A program made the position numbers and the translations under genes. 64,000 nt of DNA from Noviherbaspirillum sp. Root189 (GTDB taxonomy: Bacteria; Pseudomonadota; Gammaproteobacteria; Burkholderiales; Burkholderiaceae_D), in contig NZ_LMHZ01000001.1 in NCBI RefSeq assembly GCF_001428545.1, positions 961 through 64,960 of the forward strand, read 5' to 3'. Below the pieces are notes generated by a model. That model was not told the DNA's origin and did no database searches. It worked only from the letters and a program-made list of their open reading frames with translations. Shown piece by piece: positions 61,966-64,000 of the stretch (the stretch's first letter is position 1; each line of letters begins with the position of its first letter).

Positions 61966-62060
61966 CCCTTCCATCACCGCAGGGCAAACCGGTCGAAAGA
62001 CCGGGACGCAAAGCTTCCGGCCTAACAGAGGTTTTCCTCTCATGGTAGCGGGGCCGCCTT
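61966..62060 (+). promoter_or_regulatory. Class I cyclic-di-GMP riboswitch (GEMM-I aptamer)
   Basis: The conserved core is present in order: CACCGCAGGGCAAACC, then a perfect hairpin CCGGTC-GAAA-GACCGG with the docking GAAA tetraloop, then GGGACGCAAAG, CCGGCCTAA, a second hairpin (AGAGG-TTTT-CCTCT) and GGTAGCGGGG. These match the GEMM-I consensus (Vc2-type) at the ligand-contacting and tetraloop-receptor positions. Downstream GAAGC/GCTTC and GCCAA/TTGGC pairings overlap and could act as alternative expression-platform stems, but there is no U tract, so control of translation is more likely than termination. The regulated gene starts at 62121. Confidence 0.93.
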
Positions 62061-62120
62061 CCGAAGCGAAGCCAAGCTTCCGCCTTTGGCATGCCTTGCA
62101 TCGTTATATTGTGAGCCGCC

Positions 62121-62441
62121 ATGTCCAAAGCCAGCATTGCCCTGTTTTTCGTTTCCGCACTGATGACCTCCCCGGTATTGGCGGCATGCGGCTTTGTGCA
62201 GTCCGGCGACACGATGACCATCGTCGTCGGGAGCAACACATCTTCCTGTTTTTCTTCTTCGGAATTCCGCGAAGCCTTCAAGGCCAACATTCAGGCGGCA
62301 CTCGGTGAAAGCGATGCTGTCGCGGCCGGGCAAAAGAAACCTTTCGATCATCGCACGCGTAATGGCAACAAGCTGTGGGCGCTGGCCGAACGCCATCATC
62401 AGGCGACGGCGGGCGGCCGGTATTTCGGCCAGGGTCGATAG
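62121..62441 (+). CDS. Small exported protein under c-di-GMP riboswitch control
   Basis: This 106-aa protein has a signal peptide (MSKASIALFFVSALMTSPVL) ending near AACGFVQSG; L-A-A-C also satisfies a lipobox, so it may be a lipoprotein. The mature part has two Cys (or one, if the first is lipidated), a Ser/Phe-rich stretch SSCFSSSEFREAFKANIQAA and a basic polar tail with HRTRNGNKLWALAERHHQAT. I do not recognise a family. Its start lies 61 bp after a class I c-di-GMP aptamer, so production should follow the second messenger. A role in surface attachment or matrix is a guess from that link. Confidence 0.75.
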   Translation: MSKASIALFFVSALMTSPVLAACGFVQSGDTMTIVVGSNTSSCFSSSEFREAFKANIQAALGESDAVAAGQKKPFDHRTRNGNKLWALAERHHQATAGGRYFGQGR

Positions 62442-62583
62442 GACGCTTTCAATCAATACCGGGTAGATTCTTTTCCATGGAATGGTGGCCTGCGTCCGGT
62501 CAGCGTCGCTGATTTGCCATCAAAGTTGCGCCCAAAGCTGTGGTTTTTGCGCTAACGTAGAGCCTCTCAGGAGGATATGCGGC

Positions 62584-63342
62584 ATGTCGCTTTCAGCAGC
62601 ACAGATTGAACAGTTCAGGACGGATGGCTACCTGGTTTTCAGGAAGCTGGCATCACCGGCAGCTTGCGCCAGCATGCTGGCCGTAACGCAGGCGCACCTG
62701 CAGCAGGCACTGGCGCCGGTCGAATTCGAAGCCGAAGTCGGTTACGCCGGCGCGCCCGCTTCACTCGATGCACCGGGTGGCCGGACCGTGCGCCGGCTGC
62801 GTGCCGCTTACCAGCGCGACCCGGCGTTTCGTGCATGGGCCGAAGATGCCCGTCTCGTTGTATGGCTGCGCGAACTGCTCGGCGAACGGGTGTGCCTGAC
62901 GCTGGCTCACCACAACTGTGTGATGACCAAGCACCCCAACTTCGGCACTGCGACGGGCTGGCATCGCGATATCCGTTACTGGTCGTTTGCCCGCAACGAG
63001 CTGATTTCGGTCTGGCTGGCGCTCGGCAGCGAAAAGGATGCCAATGGCGCACTGAAGGTGATTCCCGGTTCCCACCGGCTGGACATCAAGCGCTCCCAAC
63101 TCGATGAACTCGATTTCCTGCGACCGGATGTGCAAGAGAACCTGGCGATCTTTGCCGGCGGGACGACGGTGGAACTGGAACAGGGGGATGTCCTGTTCTT
63201 CCACAGCGGTCTGTTCCATGCAGCGGGCAGAAATAACGGCGCTGCGGTGAAGAATTCGGTGGTGTTTGCCTATCGTGGCGAAAGCAATCTTCCCCTTGCC
63301 GGAAGCCGCTCGGCGCAAGCAGGCGATGTCTGCCTGGGATAG
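62584..63342 (+). CDS. Phytanoyl-CoA dioxygenase (PhyH) family protein
   Basis: This 252-aa protein belongs to the Fe(II)/2-oxoglutarate PhyH family. It begins MSLSAAQIEQFRTDGYLVFR, the usual PhyH opening, and has ATGWHRDIRYWSFARNELIS (iron ligands His and Asp) and VLFFHSGLFHAAGRNN (third His plus nearby Arg for 2-oxoglutarate). It hydroxylates an unknown small molecule. I chose the ATG at 62584 because AGGAGG lies about 9 bp upstream; earlier in-frame codons lack homology. It lies 142 bp after the riboswitch gene, so co-regulation is possible but unproven. Confidence 0.88.
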   Translation: MSLSAAQIEQFRTDGYLVFRKLASPAACASMLAVTQAHLQQALAPVEFEAEVGYAGAPASLDAPGGRTVRRLRAAYQRDPAFRAWAEDARLVVWLRELLGERVCLTLAHHNCVMTKHPNFGTATGWHRDIRYWSFARNELISVWLALGSEKDANGALKVIPGSHRLDIKRSQLDELDFLRPDVQENLAIFAGGTTVELEQGDVLFFHSGLFHAAGRNNGAAVKNSVVFAYRGESNLPLAGSRSAQAGDVCLG

Positions 63343-63421
63343 AAATCGTCGGCCTCATCAGGCATATCCGTAGCCCCGGAGCGGATCCGGGCTGACGCAC
63401 CGGCGCGTCGGCTGGCATTCG

Positions 63422-64000
63422 CTACAAACGTATCCCAAACACGTCTTTCAGGCCCGCGCTCCCGGCGGGCGTCAACTGCAGCACCCTCGCCTGCTGTCCG
63501 CGCAATAACCATTTTTCATCCAGCATGCGTTGCAACAGCGCGGCACCCAGTGCGCCGCCAAGATGGAACTGGCGCTCGCTCCAGTCAAGACAACCGCAGG
63601 CGAACTGGCGCTTTGTTCCACGCAGCGAGGACAAATCCATGCCGAGCCGGGCGAAGGCCTTTTCACCCTTTGCGGAAACGTCAAAGTTTTTTTCGCTGCG
63701 TGTCAGCAGGGCCTTCTGCTCCATCTGCATGAGCAGGCTGACGGCCAGTTCTCCGGCGAGATGGTCGTAACAGGTACGGGCAAAACGCATGGCCGGCGGT
63801 GTGCCGCGCGAGGCCGGCACCGGCTTCAGCGCGGGGCGCGGGGCAATCGCCGCCAGCGACTCCAGCGCCACGCCAACCGTATGGCTGGCAAGACGGTAAT
63901 AGCGGTGCCGCCCCTGGGTTTCTACCTGCAGCAATTCCGCTTCGACCAGCTTGGCCAGGTGGCCGCTGGCCGATTGCGCCGAAACATTGGCTGCAAAGGC
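63422..64000 (-). CDS. ArsR-family transcriptional regulator, 5' end off the right edge
   Basis: The reading frame is open to the window edge; about 192 aa are visible. The first residues read ANVSAQSASGHLAKLVEAEL and ETQGRHRYYRLASH, the recognition helix and wing of an ArsR/SmtB winged helix. A longer C-terminal region follows (MRFARTCYDHLAGELAVSLL; CLDWSERQFHLGGALGAALL), as in the larger ArsR-type regulators whose extra domain ends with a Cys and His-rich CGCLDWSERQFHLGG. The effector and target are not visible. It converges on the PhyH-type gene. Confidence 0.85.
   Translation of the reverse strand, partial: AFAANVSAQSASGHLAKLVEAELLQVETQGRHRYYRLASHTVGVALESLAAIAPRPALKPVPASRGTPPAMRFARTCYDHLAGELAVSLLMQMEQKALLTRSEKNFDVSAKGEKAFARLGMDLSSLRGTKRQFACGCLDWSERQFHLGGALGAALLQRMLDEKWLLRGQQARVLQLTPAGSAGLKDVFGIRL

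Overview
The window looks like a chromosomal segment from a betaproteobacterium of the order Burkholderiales, most likely near Oxalobacteraceae (Herminiimonas/Herbaspirillum-like). This rests on the tRNA-Tyr/Gly/Thr-tuf block, two Bug-type tricarboxylate receptors, DUF6351 and DUF2905 proteins, a fused indolepyruvate ferredoxin oxidoreductase and even, moderately high GC. I see no insertion sequence, prophage, integrase or CRISPR array, so most of it reads as core chromosome.

Layout. 1-0.9 kb: minus-strand tRNA-Tyr, tRNA-Gly, tRNA-Thr and the 5' end of tuf, with a duplicated 130 bp at the window edge. 1-10 kb: a class I amidotransferase, an ArsC-like protein, a TPR response regulator, a DHA2 exporter, two tandem DUF2905 proteins beside a MidA-type methyltransferase, and a plus-strand SDR-dihydroneopterin aldolase-ttcA cluster. 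10-15.6 kb: glmU and glmS, the enzymes at the two ends of UDP-GlcNAc supply, with an Lrp/AsnC regulator divergent from glmS over paired palindromes. 15.6-22.5 kb: a broken GGDEF remnant, a Bug receptor, a DUF6351 lipoprotein, and an operon of Bug receptor, cytosolic PAS histidine kinase and LuxR-type regulator.

22.5-30 kb is a cyclic-di-GMP district: two divergent PAS-GGDEF-EAL proteins (one with a damaged EAL site), an ANTAR regulator, and a GGDEF protein whose start codon lies in the loop of a 12-bp hairpin. 30-42.8 kb: amino-acid/drug exporters with an Lrp regulator, a LysR regulator next to a large indolepyruvate ferredoxin oxidoreductase, a Crp-like regulator, rarD, kup and ettA. 43-54 kb: envelope, metal, oxidative-stress and small-molecule genes (Met-rich lipoprotein, DUF4198, sodC, LpxO-like hydroxylase, SemiSWEET-like protein, Zn alcohol dehydrogenase with an SRPBCC partner, topoisomerase IB).

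54-64 kb: DUF924, an ethylene-receptor-like histidine kinase lacking the copper-ligand cysteine, a LivK-type binding protein, cupin, Kv-type channel with zinc ribbon, cytosine deaminase and an AsmA-like protein. A clear class I cyclic-di-GMP riboswitch follows, ahead of a small exported protein of unknown function, then a PhyH-family oxygenase and an edge-truncated ArsR regulator. The strongest theme is c-di-GMP signalling: three enzymes, one remnant enzyme gene and one riboswitch-controlled output within 47 kb.
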